Assembly: GCA_963827545.1 (NCBI GenBank)
Contig: CAWHBI010000013.1
Coordinates: forward strand, 1 to 64,000
Origin: AWTP1-13 sp963827545
GTDB lineage: Bacteria; Pseudomonadota; Alphaproteobacteria; Rhizobiales; Hyphomicrobiaceae
Direction: 5' to 3'
DNA length: 64,000 nucleotides
Of the stretch, positions 9,337 through 16,976 are shown piece after piece. The notes beneath the pieces were generated by a model, which saw nothing but the letters and a program-made list of their open reading frames with translations, was not told where the DNA came from and searched no databases. Position 1 is the stretch's first letter. Each line of letters begins with the position of its first letter. Made by a program: the position numbers and the translations under genes.

Positions 9337-10098
9337 CTACAGCGACCGGCCACCGTCGACGACGATGGTGACGCCGGTGGAATAGCTGAGGTGGGTGGCG
9401 CAGGCCACGACGGCGCGGGCGCAGTCCTGCGGCGTGGCGATGCGCTTCAAGGGATTGGCGGCGGCGGCCTTGGCGTTGAACTCGGCGCCGCGCCCCGGCA
9501 CGAAGTTGGTATCCACGGCGCCCGGCGCCACCGACATCAGGCGGATCTCGGGCGCCAGCACCCGGGCCAGAGATTTGACCATGACATCGAGACCGGCCTT
9601 GGTGGCGCCGTAGACGACCGACGAGCCCGAGCCCTGGAAGCTGGCGATGGAGGAAACCTGGACGATCAGCCCGTTGCCGGATGCCTTGAGCATGGGCGCG
9701 AACGTGCGGATGGCCGCGTACTGGCCCCGCCAGTTGATCTGGAACATGCGGTCGATGAGGTCGTCGCTGAGGCCTTCGAGATCGCCGTGCGGCACGGCTT
9801 TGGTGAAGCCTGCGGAATTGACCAGGATGTCGAGGCGGCCGTAGCGGCCGGCGATGGCATCGCGCAGCGCCAGCAGCGTGCCGGTGTCGCCGACGTCGGC
9901 GGGCAGCGCGGCGTGACCTTCGCCTCTGAGGCGCTCGAGCTTCTGCGCGGCCCTGGCGGCGGGCTCGGCGCCCGGCCGATGCGTCATGACGACCCGTGCG
10001 CCTTCCTCGGCCAGCATGGTGCAGGTCGCCGCGCCGATGCCGCCCGCCCCGCCGATCACCAGTGCGACCTTGCCGCTGATGGATACGCCTGCTGTCAT
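9337..10098 (-). CDS. Short-chain dehydrogenase/reductase
   Basis: 253-residue classical SDR. Nucleotide-binding GGAGGIGAA is near residues 15-23, followed by NSAG, catalytic Ser in QVSSIAS, and YGATK as the YxxxK pair. The end SYSTGVTIVVDGGRSL is the usual SDR C-terminus. Start at the ATG (MTAGVSISGK) behind GGGAGGACATCGGC; an upstream ATG at 10179 would add 27 proline-rich residues. Substrate unknown; lies in the same direction as the downstream-coded aldehyde dehydrogenase. Confidence 0.85.
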   Translation of the reverse strand: MTAGVSISGKVALVIGGAGGIGAATCTMLAEEGARVVMTHRPGAEPAARAAQKLERLRGEGHAALPADVGDTGTLLALRDAIAGRYGRLDILVNSAGFTKAVPHGDLEGLSDDLIDRMFQINWRGQYAAIRTFAPMLKASGNGLIVQVSSIASFQGSGSSVVYGATKAGLDVMVKSLARVLAPEIRLMSVAPGAVDTNFVPGRGAEFNAKAAAANPLKRIATPQDCARAVVACATHLSYSTGVTIVVDGGRSL

Positions 10099-10168
10099 GC
10101 CGATGTCCTCCCTCGGACCGGTATTGTTGCAAACGAGCGGCATGGGCGGCAAGGGCAGCGGGGAGGGC

Positions 10169-10279
10169 GTAGGGTGCAATAAGCGCTAGCGCATTGCACC
10201 GATGTGCGCGTCGGCAGGCGGCGTGTGCGCGGCCACCGGACAAGCGGCGCAATGCGGCTAACGCCTTATTGCGCCCTAC
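10169..10279. repeat. Palindromic intergenic repeat, family G
   Basis: Terminal inverted arms resembling TAGGGTGCAATAAGCG and CGCCTTATTGCGCCCTA, with a nested inverted copy of the GCAAT core. Fills the SDR-aldehyde dehydrogenase gap. Single copy in the window. Confidence 0.65.
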
Positions 10280-10322
10280 CTGCTCGTTGCGACATCGCGT
10301 GCATCGGCACTTGCGGACGCCC

Positions 10323-11774
10323 TCAGAACGGATAGTGCCGGTGGCCGGACTGGATGGTGATCCACCTGAGCTCGGTGAACTCGTTGATGGCGGCCTTGCC
10401 GCCGAAGCGGCCGTAGCCGGAATCCTTCACGCCGCCGAACGGCATCTGCGCCTCGTCGTGCACCGTGGGCCCGTTGATGTGGCAGATGCCGGTGTCGATC
10501 TTCTTGGCCACCGCGAGTGCCCGCGTCACGTCGCGGCTGAAGACCGCGGCCGAGAGGCCGTAGGGCGTATCGTTAGCGACGCGCACCGCTTCCCCATCGC
10601 CCCTGACCCGCACCACGGTGGTGACGGGGCCGAACGATTCCTCCTCGTAGATGCGCATCTCGGGCGTCACGTGGTCGAGCACGTGCGCATTGATGAGCGT
10701 GCCGTTGATGCTGCCGCCGGCCGCAAGCCTGGCGCCCTTGGAGACGGCGTCGAGCACCAGCGAGGTGACGCGGTCGGCGGCCGAGCGGTCGACCAGCGAG
10801 CCCAGGATCGCCTTGCCCTCGCGCGGGTCGCCGACCGAGAGCGACTTGGCCTTGGCGGCGAAGCGGGCGACGAACTCGTCGGCGATCTTGTCGTCGACGA
10901 CGATGCGCTCCGTCGACATGCAGATCTGGCCCTGGTTGGCGAAGGCGCCGAAGGCTGCGGCATTCACCGCCTCGTCGAGGTCGGCGTCGTCGAGCACGAC
11001 CAGCGGCGACTTGCCGCCCAGCTCCAGCAGCACGGGCTTGAGGTACTCGGCGCACTTCTTGGCGATGATCTTGCCGACACGCGAGGAGCCGGTGAAGTTC
11101 ACGCGCCGCACGGCCGGGTGGGCAATGAGCGCATCCACGACGGGGCCGGCATCCTTGGGCGCGTTGGTGACGACGTTGACGACGCCCGGCGGGAAGCCCG
11201 CCTCGCGGAAAAGCTCACCGATCAGCCGGTGCGTGCCCGGGCATATCTCGGAGGCCTTGAGCACCACGGTGTTGCCGCAGGCGAGCGGCATCGCGATCGC
11301 CCTGACCCCAAGGATGACCGGCGCGTTCCACGGCGCGATGCCGGCCACCACGCCGACCGGCTGGCGATAGCCCATGGCCAGGCTGCCCGGCACGTTGGAG
11401 GGGATCACCTCGCCGGAGATCTGGGTGGTCATGGCGGCGGCCTCGCGCACCATGCCGCCGGCCAGCATGCAGTTGAAGCCGGCCCACATGGCGGTGGAGC
11501 CGGTCTCTGCGCCCATGACGGGGGCGAACTTGGGGCCGGCCGCCTCGATCAGATCGGCCGCCTTGTTGAGGAGCGCGCGGCGGCCGGCAGGTGCCATCTC
11601 CGCCCAGGCCGGGAAGGCCGCGGCGGCGGCATCGACAGCGCGTTTGGCATCCTCGGCGGTGGCGGCGGCAGCGCGCGTCGCCACCTCGCCGGTCATGGGA
11701 TTGAGCCGGTCGAAGGTGGTGCCGGCTGCGGCCTTGGCATCGGCGTTGCTGATCATGAGATCGACGTCGAACAT
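10323..11774 (-). CDS. Aldehyde dehydrogenase (benzaldehyde/vanillin/salicylaldehyde type)
   Basis: 483-residue NAD(P)-dependent aldehyde dehydrogenase. GIAPWNAPV, FTGSSRVGK, the general-base region LELGGKSP, catalytic Cys285 in GQICMSTERI, and EEESFGPV are all intact. The closest recognised subgroup oxidises aromatic aldehydes to acids. An ATG (MFDVDLMIS) behind GGGGAG gives a normal family length, and this is taken as the start. The same frame stays open upstream through repeat A2 into the LivF-like gene, so one 820-codon frame (10323-12785) encodes both. Confidence 0.9.
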   Translation of the reverse strand: MFDVDLMISNADAKAAAGTTFDRLNPMTGEVATRAAAATAEDAKRAVDAAAAAFPAWAEMAPAGRRALLNKAADLIEAAGPKFAPVMGAETGSTAMWAGFNCMLAGGMVREAAAMTTQISGEVIPSNVPGSLAMGYRQPVGVVAGIAPWNAPVILGVRAIAMPLACGNTVVLKASEICPGTHRLIGELFREAGFPPGVVNVVTNAPKDAGPVVDALIAHPAVRRVNFTGSSRVGKIIAKKCAEYLKPVLLELGGKSPLVVLDDADLDEAVNAAAFGAFANQGQICMSTERIVVDDKIADEFVARFAAKAKSLSVGDPREGKAILGSLVDRSAADRVTSLVLDAVSKGARLAAGGSINGTLINAHVLDHVTPEMRIYEEESFGPVTTVVRVRGDGEAVRVANDTPYGLSAAVFSRDVTRALAVAKKIDTGICHINGPTVHDEAQMPFGGVKDSGYGRFGGKAAINEFTELRWITIQSGHRHYPF

Positions 11775-12785
11775 GGTTTCACTCCCCAGGGATGGCTTGT
11801 TTGTTGCGGGCAAGGGTTCCCTCTCCCCGCCATGCCGGAGGCATGTCTGCGACATGACGGGGAGAGGGTTAGGGTGAGGGGCGGCAAGAAGCTGCGACGA
11901 AACTTGGGGCCGCCCCTCACCCCGGCCCTCTCCCCGCGCTGATGGCGCAGGTGGAGAGGTCGGCGATGCGCGGGGAGAGGGAGATCCCGCGAGGCGGCCG
12001 TTCATCAGCGGCGCGGGCCGCGCGTGCACGGCGCCACTGCCGTTGGCCACGCCCGCCGCACCGCCGCCCAGGTAGGCGCGGCGCACCGCCGGGTCGTCCT
12101 GCAGCGCGCCAGCGGGGCCCTCGCCGACGATGCGTCCGTTCTCCAGCAGATAGCCTCGCGCGGCGATCGCGAGCCCCTGCCGCGCATTCTGCTCCACCAG
12201 CAGCATGCCCACGCCCATATCCTTGACGCGGGCAAGCGCCTGGAACAGCTCCTTGCACACCAGGGGCGACAGGCCGAGCGACGGCTCGTCCAACAGCAGC
12301 ACATCAGGGTTCGACATCAGCGCGCGGCCGATGGCCACCATCTGGCGCTCGCCGCCGCTCATGGTGCGCGCGAGCTGGGTCATGCGCTCGGCCAGGCGCG
12401 GAAACAGGGTCAACACCCGCTCGAGGTTCTCCGCCTCCCGGGCGTGCGCGCGTGCTGTGAAGGCGCCGAGCCGCAGGTTGTCGCGCACGGAGAGCTCGGG
12501 GAAGATGCCGCGATCTTCGGGGACCAGCGCCAGCCCGGCCTCGACCACCGCGTGCGGCGGCAAGGCGGCGAGGTCACGGCCGCCAAGGGCGATGCGCGCG
12601 CCAGGAAGGTGCGGGATCATGCCGCCCAGCGCTTTCAGGCACGACGATTTGCCGGCCCCGTTGGCGCCCAGCATCACCACGATCTCACCGGGACGCACGC
12701 AGAGCGACACGCCGTCGAGGGCGAGATGCTTGCCGTAGCTCACCGAGAGTTGCGAAACCTCGAGCACTCTTTTCCTCGCGGGCAT
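11775..12785 (-). CDS. livF: Orphan LivF-type ABC transporter ATPase, in frame with the aldehyde dehydrogenase
   Basis: ATPase subunit of a branched-chain-amino-acid-type ABC importer. Walker A is GANGAGKSS (about 35-43), ABC signature MSGGERQM, Walker B VLLLDEPSLGLSP, and the family tail VGEGPAGALQDDPAVRRAYLGG. The core ends near residue 245. There is then no stop: the frame runs through repeat A2 (coding a Pro/Ser/Arg/Gly-rich linker) into the aldehyde dehydrogenase. The coordinates given cover only the LivF part and linker. Permeases, LivG and binding protein are absent nearby and an E repeat abuts the start, so the gene seems cut off from its operon. Confidence 0.75.
11819..11981. repeat. 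Palindromic intergenic repeat, family A copy 2
   Basis: Same core arms as copy 1 (GGGTGAGGGGCGGC and GCCGCCCCTCACCC) with longer outer hairpins. Translated in the minus-strand frame shared by LivF and the aldehyde dehydrogenase, it joins the two proteins. Confidence 0.85.
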
Positions 12786-12789
12786 CCCC

Positions 12790-12938
12790 AGAGCAGGATC
12801 GTTTCCGATCGAAGCGCTTGGCTTCGATCATGGAACGTGAATCTTGCTCTCAAGTCCATGATCAGAGCAGGAGTCACGCTTCGGCCGCCACGTCTCGATC
12901 TGGGCAAGGTCCTTCGATCCGAAGCAATCCTGATCCAG
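12790..12938. repeat. About 150-base dispersed element, family E copy 1
   Basis: Begins AGAGCAGGATCG and ends ATCCTGATCCAG. Internal landmarks are GATCGAAGCGCTT, ATCATGGAACGTGAA, CTTGCTCTCAA and CTTCGGCCGCCACG. The same ordered landmarks appear at 34146-34291 (inverted) and 35904-36051, so this is a true multicopy element with conserved length. Confidence 0.85.
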
Positions 12939-13365
12939 CCGCCCGGCCGCTCGCCTGCGGCCCTGCACACGCCGTTTCCCTGCCCGTGTGCCGGCACTCG
13001 TCCGTGAGCGGCCGTTGCAGCTATGGCGCCCACATCACAGGCAGCGGATGGTTTGGTCAACCCCGCATCGTTCAAGTGCCCTAATCGCAGTCTTGCCGCC
13101 TCCTCGACATGGTGGCAGCAAGCACCAAGGCCCCCCATGGCGGTCCTCCCGGCCCGACGTTTTCATCGCGCCGTGCTCAGGCTTCATGCCCGGCGGGCGA
13201 GGAGAAATGAGGCAGCAGCCCGCCACGCGCATGCCCAAAGCGTCGGGATTATGTAGCTTGACGACAGAAAATCCTGACCATAAAACGGGCACTTGCAGGC
13301 TGGCGCCTTGCCCGTCGCCACTTCAAGCGCGTCCGATCCCCTACGGGCTGGTGAGCCTGAGGGAC
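12939..13365. other. 427-base gap between the E repeat and the HEPN-like gene
   Basis: No conserved protein in any frame. Composition moves from GC-rich to a more even base composition before 13366, consistent with the left boundary of an acquired island. The HEPN-like gene frame stays open upstream to 12988, but the translation there is not protein-like. Confidence 0.4.
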
Positions 13366-14202
13366 ATGATTAACTTTTCGCTATCGCTCTTCGCGTCGGC
13401 TCTGACGCGAACATCAGAAGACCATGGATTGACTGCGAACCGAATTTCGCAGGGTTTTGCGAGCGCACTTCCGGAAGGAAGTGACCTTGAGAGAGTGGCC
13501 ATGACCCTGGATTTGGCTTCCCGTCTTTGCGATCTACACAAGTTCGACAAAGGACAGGCGTGCACTCGCAGAATTCTCCTGAGGCATCAAAGGGGCGAGC
13601 TGACTTGGGGTCATCTCAGGGCTGAACTTTGGAGGCTCTACGAAGCTCTAGAGGACGACGCCCAGGACCATGTTTTCTATCACTACCCACGCGACAAAGG
13701 TCTCCTGGTTCAGAATGCATCAACTGAGTGGACCAAGATCACCGGCGCCTTTCCTTCGGCTCGCAAGGATATCGCTGCCGCCGTGGACTGCTACGCACTT
13801 GGGCATCCTCACGCGAGCATCCATCACTGCATAATGGTGCTTGAGTTCGGTCTGCCCGCACTAGCCACGAGGCTGAAGGTCAAGTTCGTCCCCGATAGGG
13901 CTACTTGGGCGGATTTGACCAAGGAGATTACCAAGAAGATCACGACTGAGCGATTGGTGCTTGCGAACACACCGAAAGGCGCCAAGCCGCCGTCTCGCGC
14001 TGCCGCCAAGAAGAGAAGCGCATTCCTTGAGGCCTGTGAGGAAGCGGTTATCGAGTTCCGCTACTTCACCACCGTTTGGCGCAACCACATTGCTCACGGG
14101 CGCGGTGACTACGATGAAAACGATGCTAAGAAGGTTCTAGAGCACGTCCGAACGTTCATGGAAGCGATCGTGATCAAGCTCAAGTTGAAAGAGCCCCGGT
14201 GA
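13366..14202 (+). CDS. HEPN-like domain protein of unknown function
   Basis: 278 residues, mostly helical. Near the C-terminus lies RNHIAH (Arg239, His244), an R-x4-H arrangement like the RNase motif of HEPN domains, set in a helix-rich context (FRYFTTVWRNHIAHG, then a DENDAKKVLEHVRTFME helix). Start at the ATG preceded by GAGGG; a GTG at 13351 is also in frame. A small gene follows after 10 bases, and a nucleotidyltransferase-fold gene converges from the other side, which recalls HEPN/nucleotidyltransferase toxin-antitoxin pairs. The family is not otherwise recognised and RNase activity is inference only. Confidence 0.6.
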   Translation: MINFSLSLFASALTRTSEDHGLTANRISQGFASALPEGSDLERVAMTLDLASRLCDLHKFDKGQACTRRILLRHQRGELTWGHLRAELWRLYEALEDDAQDHVFYHYPRDKGLLVQNASTEWTKITGAFPSARKDIAAAVDCYALGHPHASIHHCIMVLEFGLPALATRLKVKFVPDRATWADLTKEITKKITTERLVLANTPKGAKPPSRAAAKKRSAFLEACEEAVIEFRYFTTVWRNHIAHGRGDYDENDAKKVLEHVRTFMEAIVIKLKLKEPR

Positions 14203-14212
14203 GGGATGCGGC

Positions 14213-14380
14213 ATGGCAAAGCCCAAACAAGAGAAGCCAGAGTCGGAAGACGCCATCATGGAGCGCATGAACGAGGCGCTCAAGAAGATGATGACCACGC
14301 CGCATGAGACGCAGCGTGAAATGGTTCAGAGGCGAAGACAGAGTGGCACTCGGCAGCGTCCTAAGAAGTCGTCTGAGTGA
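14213..14380 (+). CDS. Small charged protein (55 residues), co-transcribed with the HEPN-like gene
   Basis: Starts ATGGCAAAGCCC behind GAGGGA, 10 bases after the HEPN-like stop, and ends TGA at 14380. Strongly charged, with an acidic-helical centre (SEDAIMERMNEALKKMMTT) and a basic tail (QRRRQSGTRQRPKKSSE). The good ribosome-binding site and tight spacing argue for a real gene. Function unknown; could be an accessory or antitoxin-like partner. Confidence 0.55.
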   Translation: MAKPKQEKPESEDAIMERMNEALKKMMTTPHETQREMVQRRRQSGTRQRPKKSSE

Positions 14381-14388
14381 CTGCCGCT

Positions 14389-15489
14389 TTACACGTCCAG
14401 CGCGAATTGCTCAGTAGGCCAGATGTTGGCGATTTTCCACTTTCTGCGACGAGCCGCGCGCGCAACTGTGTCGCCTAACAGGGTGACAGTCTCTTTGCCT
14501 ATCGTGTCCAACCCCTGGAGCAAGCTTTCTCGCCAAGCGGGACCGCGTTCCCAGGCTTCTTGCCAAGCCTCTGCTAAGGCAGCGCTGCGGAGGTTGGCCA
14601 TTGCATGGATCAGGGCCTCAGCTTGCGCAATGTCCTTGCCGATCTTGGAGCCATCCAGTCGCCGATGGGTAAAGATTAGCTTGTGAATGGCGTATCGCTC
14701 CGGTGCCGGTATGGTGACGGCCACGCCAGCTTCATGCAAGAGCACCGACCGAATTGGATCGCGGATCAAGAAGTCCAGGAAACGGAGGGGTTCTGCCGAT
14801 GCTCCTCCAAGCGCGGGCATTGGTGACGGTCTTCCTTGAAAGTCGTCACTGCCCCGGTTAGGCGTGAGAAATTCGACCTTGTAAGCGTCATCGTTGACGA
14901 ACTTTGTTGATGCGAGAGAGTTGGTGAGATGAGGAATCTCGCGGAAGGAGGCATCAACCCCTCTTAGCACCTCCAACACTGAAGGCATTGCGTCGTCGAT
15001 CTGCTGAGAAATAGCAAAGAACTGCGCGAAGTCGGCATCGGCAGTTCGCAGGGTTGCCGCCTCGAGTTTGGCGCCTAGCAGGCCCGAATAGCACTGATAA
15101 GCAGTCGTACCGATGAGCACGCCACGCAGCCGGAAGAACCCGGCGCGACCCATTGCCTCCACGATTGTGCCGCTTAGCGGGTCACTCATGGGCAGACCAG
15201 CAGCGGCGAGCGATCGCACGATCTTGCGTCTTGCGTCGAAATCGTTTTTCAGTTCTTCAAAACGCTTTACTCGTTCTGTGACGCTCTTGTTCGTGAATTG
15301 GCCAACGTATTTTTGAACGACTTTTCCGTTCTTTCTGTATTGCCAATACCAGTAATACCTATTGTTACGTTTCATTTTTTTGAAGGTGCCTGGCCTCTCA
15401 AACGTCTCCGTAAAATCAGCATCTTGCACGCGCTGCTCAAGCTCGGAGAATAGGGTTTGGATTACCAACGGTAGTTTGTGAATTTTCAT
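14389..15489 (-). CDS. GSU2403-family nucleotidyltransferase-fold protein
   Basis: 366 residues. The N-terminal third holds an RNNRYYWYWQYRKNGKVVQKYVG segment typical of the family; LIGTTAYQCYSGLLG (about 125-139) is followed by TADADFAQF (Asp151, Asp153), which fits the paired acidic residues of a nucleotidyltransferase active site. This resembles the NTP_transf_8/GSU2403 group, whose biological role is not established. ATG start at 15489; an in-frame GTG at 15537 lies within the operator palindrome region and is unlikely to be used. Converges on the HEPN-like gene, stops eight bases apart. Two strong palindromes upstream imply tight transcriptional control. Confidence 0.72.
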   Translation of the reverse strand: MKIHKLPLVIQTLFSELEQRVQDADFTETFERPGTFKKMKRNNRYYWYWQYRKNGKVVQKYVGQFTNKSVTERVKRFEELKNDFDARRKIVRSLAAAGLPMSDPLSGTIVEAMGRAGFFRLRGVLIGTTAYQCYSGLLGAKLEAATLRTADADFAQFFAISQQIDDAMPSVLEVLRGVDASFREIPHLTNSLASTKFVNDDAYKVEFLTPNRGSDDFQGRPSPMPALGGASAEPLRFLDFLIRDPIRSVLLHEAGVAVTIPAPERYAIHKLIFTHRRLDGSKIGKDIAQAEALIHAMANLRSAALAEAWQEAWERGPAWRESLLQGLDTIGKETVTLLGDTVARAARRRKWKIANIWPTEQFALDV

Positions 15490-15500
15490 TCGCGCCGGAC

Positions 15501-15574
15501 CTTGCACTACGAATGGATTCGTAGTGCAAGGTGACACTAAAGTGCTTGCACTACAATGTCAATTGTAGTGCAAG
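15501..15574 (-). promoter_or_regulatory. Twin 30-base palindromic operators upstream of the nucleotidyltransferase
   Basis: 15501-15530 has 14-base perfect arms (CTTGCACTACGAAT and its complement) around two bases. 15545-15574 has 13-base perfect arms (CTTGCACTACAAT and its complement) around four. The outer ten bases, CTTGCACTAC, are identical; centres are 44 bases apart, about four helical turns. They sit between the predicted promoter and the ATG, where a bound repressor would block transcription. Confidence 0.75.
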
Positions 15575-15615
15575 GCGATTGTATAAAGACAAATATTGTT
15601 CAAGATCAATAGCTT
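15575..15615 (-). promoter_or_regulatory. Predicted sigma-70-type promoter of the nucleotidyltransferase gene
   Basis: On the minus strand TTGATC is followed after 18 bases by TATACA, just upstream of the second palindrome, in a clearly AT-rich stretch unlike the surrounding DNA. Position relative to the operators is as expected for a repressible promoter. Confidence 0.45.
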
Positions 15616-15689
15616 ATCAAGATGAACGGCGTTCTATTGCTACGATGTTGGCTTCTGCCTGAGGCCCAGGAAGGTGCCTGGAAACAGCT

Positions 15690-16710
15690 CTAGCTGAGCA
15701 GTTGCCTCAGCGCGGCGTCTACGCCTCGCCTCCTGCTGCGGATCGGGGCCGACCAATCCCGCCGATAGGTAAGCCTCTTGCCTTCGATGCCGCGCAGCGC
15801 GCGATCAGTGCGCCTTGCATCGTCAACGCCGAGTTTGGCGCGGTTCGAATAGCGGAAATCAAACTCCGGCAAGATAGCGGTGCAAATGCTTCTCTGAGCA
15901 GTGCTGGTAGACGCCCTTCATGCCGCGCTTGAAGACAGAGTAGTAAGCCTCGGCATTGTTGGTGTGGTAGGGGCCAGCAACCCATTCCTCTAGGCTGTGA
16001 TTGACGGTCGCGTGGTAGTAGCCGCGCTTCAGGCCGCGATAGTGGCTTCGCTTCGTCGGTGGCGATCTCCGTTTCCCTGGCGATGTTGGCGTGCACGAGG
16101 GGCAGGATTGTTTGGCCGTCCACGTGTCGACGTGGAAGCTGCGGGCCTCGCCGGCTGCACGATCGATAAGAGTAAGGACCGCGTTCTTGTGGTGCATTCC
16201 GCTGCGGCCCTTGGGCTGGCCAGCCTTGCGACCGATGAACGTCTCGTCCGCCTCGGCGATGCGGCCAGGGCCAGCCATAGGAGGCGCCAGGAAGCCGGAG
16301 CGCAGCGCTTCCCTGATCCTGTGGCTCATGAACCAGGCGCTCTTGTATGAGAGCCCAAGCGTGCGGTGGAGCTGGTGGCTGCTGACGCCCTTCTTCGACC
16401 CCATCATGAGGCGGAAGGCATAGAGCCACTTGTGAACGGGGATGTGGCTGTCCTCCATGACGGTGCCGACCGTCACCGTGAAGGTGCCTTCGCAATCCCT
16501 GCAGTAGTAGCGGCCAGCGCGGGCGGGCTTGTACCTCTTGCCCTCGGCAGGCTCTTTGCGGCGGGTGCCTGTTTTCTGAACAACGGAAATGGCATCGCCG
16601 TAGGCACCGCAGTGAACGCAGATCACGCCCTGCGGCCAGCGGATATGCTCAAGATGAGCACGAGCGGCGGCTTCGTCGGTGAAGACCGGGTTCTTTCTGA
16701 TGTCGACCAT
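15690..16710 (-). mobile_element. IS1595-family (ISXO2-like) transposase, degenerate
   Basis: Transposase with N-terminal zinc ribbon (CVHCG and YYCRDC), DETFIGRK carrying the first catalytic Asp, and HTNNAEAYYSVFKRGMKGVYQHCSEKHLHRYL carrying the Asn/Glu part. Start ATG at 16710 (MVDIRKNPVF). The conserved order needs three frame changes: after FHVDTWTAKQ into ILPLVHANIARETEIATDEA, back into the first frame at HYRGLKRGYY, then at HRYLA into EFDFRYSNRAKLGVDD, ending at 15690. With three shifts it is best called inactive. No terminal inverted repeats or target duplication could be fixed. Confidence 0.85.
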
Positions 16711-16898
16711 GGACTTAGCTCCTATGCCTAAGTCTTAGCCGATCCCTGTTCTGTCGTCAAGTACATAATTGCCCAAAGCGTAGGCAGCAGGCAGTCTGCC
16801 TATATTCTGGGCGGTAGCGGCTTCGTTAAGCATGGCAGGGTCGCTTGGTTGTGTAGAATATGTAGCAATTACAGCATCCTACGCCAAGTCCATCCGCA

Positions 16899-16914
16899 TG
16901 GCACGCCGATTGCT
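16899..16914 (+). promoter_or_regulatory. Sigma-54 (RpoN) promoter of the urt-ure cluster
   Basis: TGGCACGCCGATTGCT matches the RpoN consensus TGGCACG-N4-TTGCW exactly: GG at 16900-16901 and GC at 16912-16913, with ten bases between. Predicted transcription start is near 16925, about 50 bases before the urtA ATG. This fits nitrogen-limitation control through NtrC; no clear NtrC site was found in the 200 bases upstream. Confidence 0.8.
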
Positions 16915-16976
16915 GTTAACCACCGGGGGGCGTTGTTGCACCCCGTACCCATTCCAACGGAGGTGGTGTTCAGCTC

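Noticed and set aside
10323..12785. A functional LivF-aldehyde dehydrogenase fusion protein
   Set aside because: The two functions are unrelated, the linker is a translated intergenic repeat, and the dehydrogenase has its own ATG and Shine-Dalgarno; kept only as an oddity.
10323..12785. Long plus-strand frame opposite the aldehyde dehydrogenase (about 10194-11942)
   Set aside because: His/Arg/Gly-rich translation without motifs, exactly antisense to a gene with intact catalytic residues.
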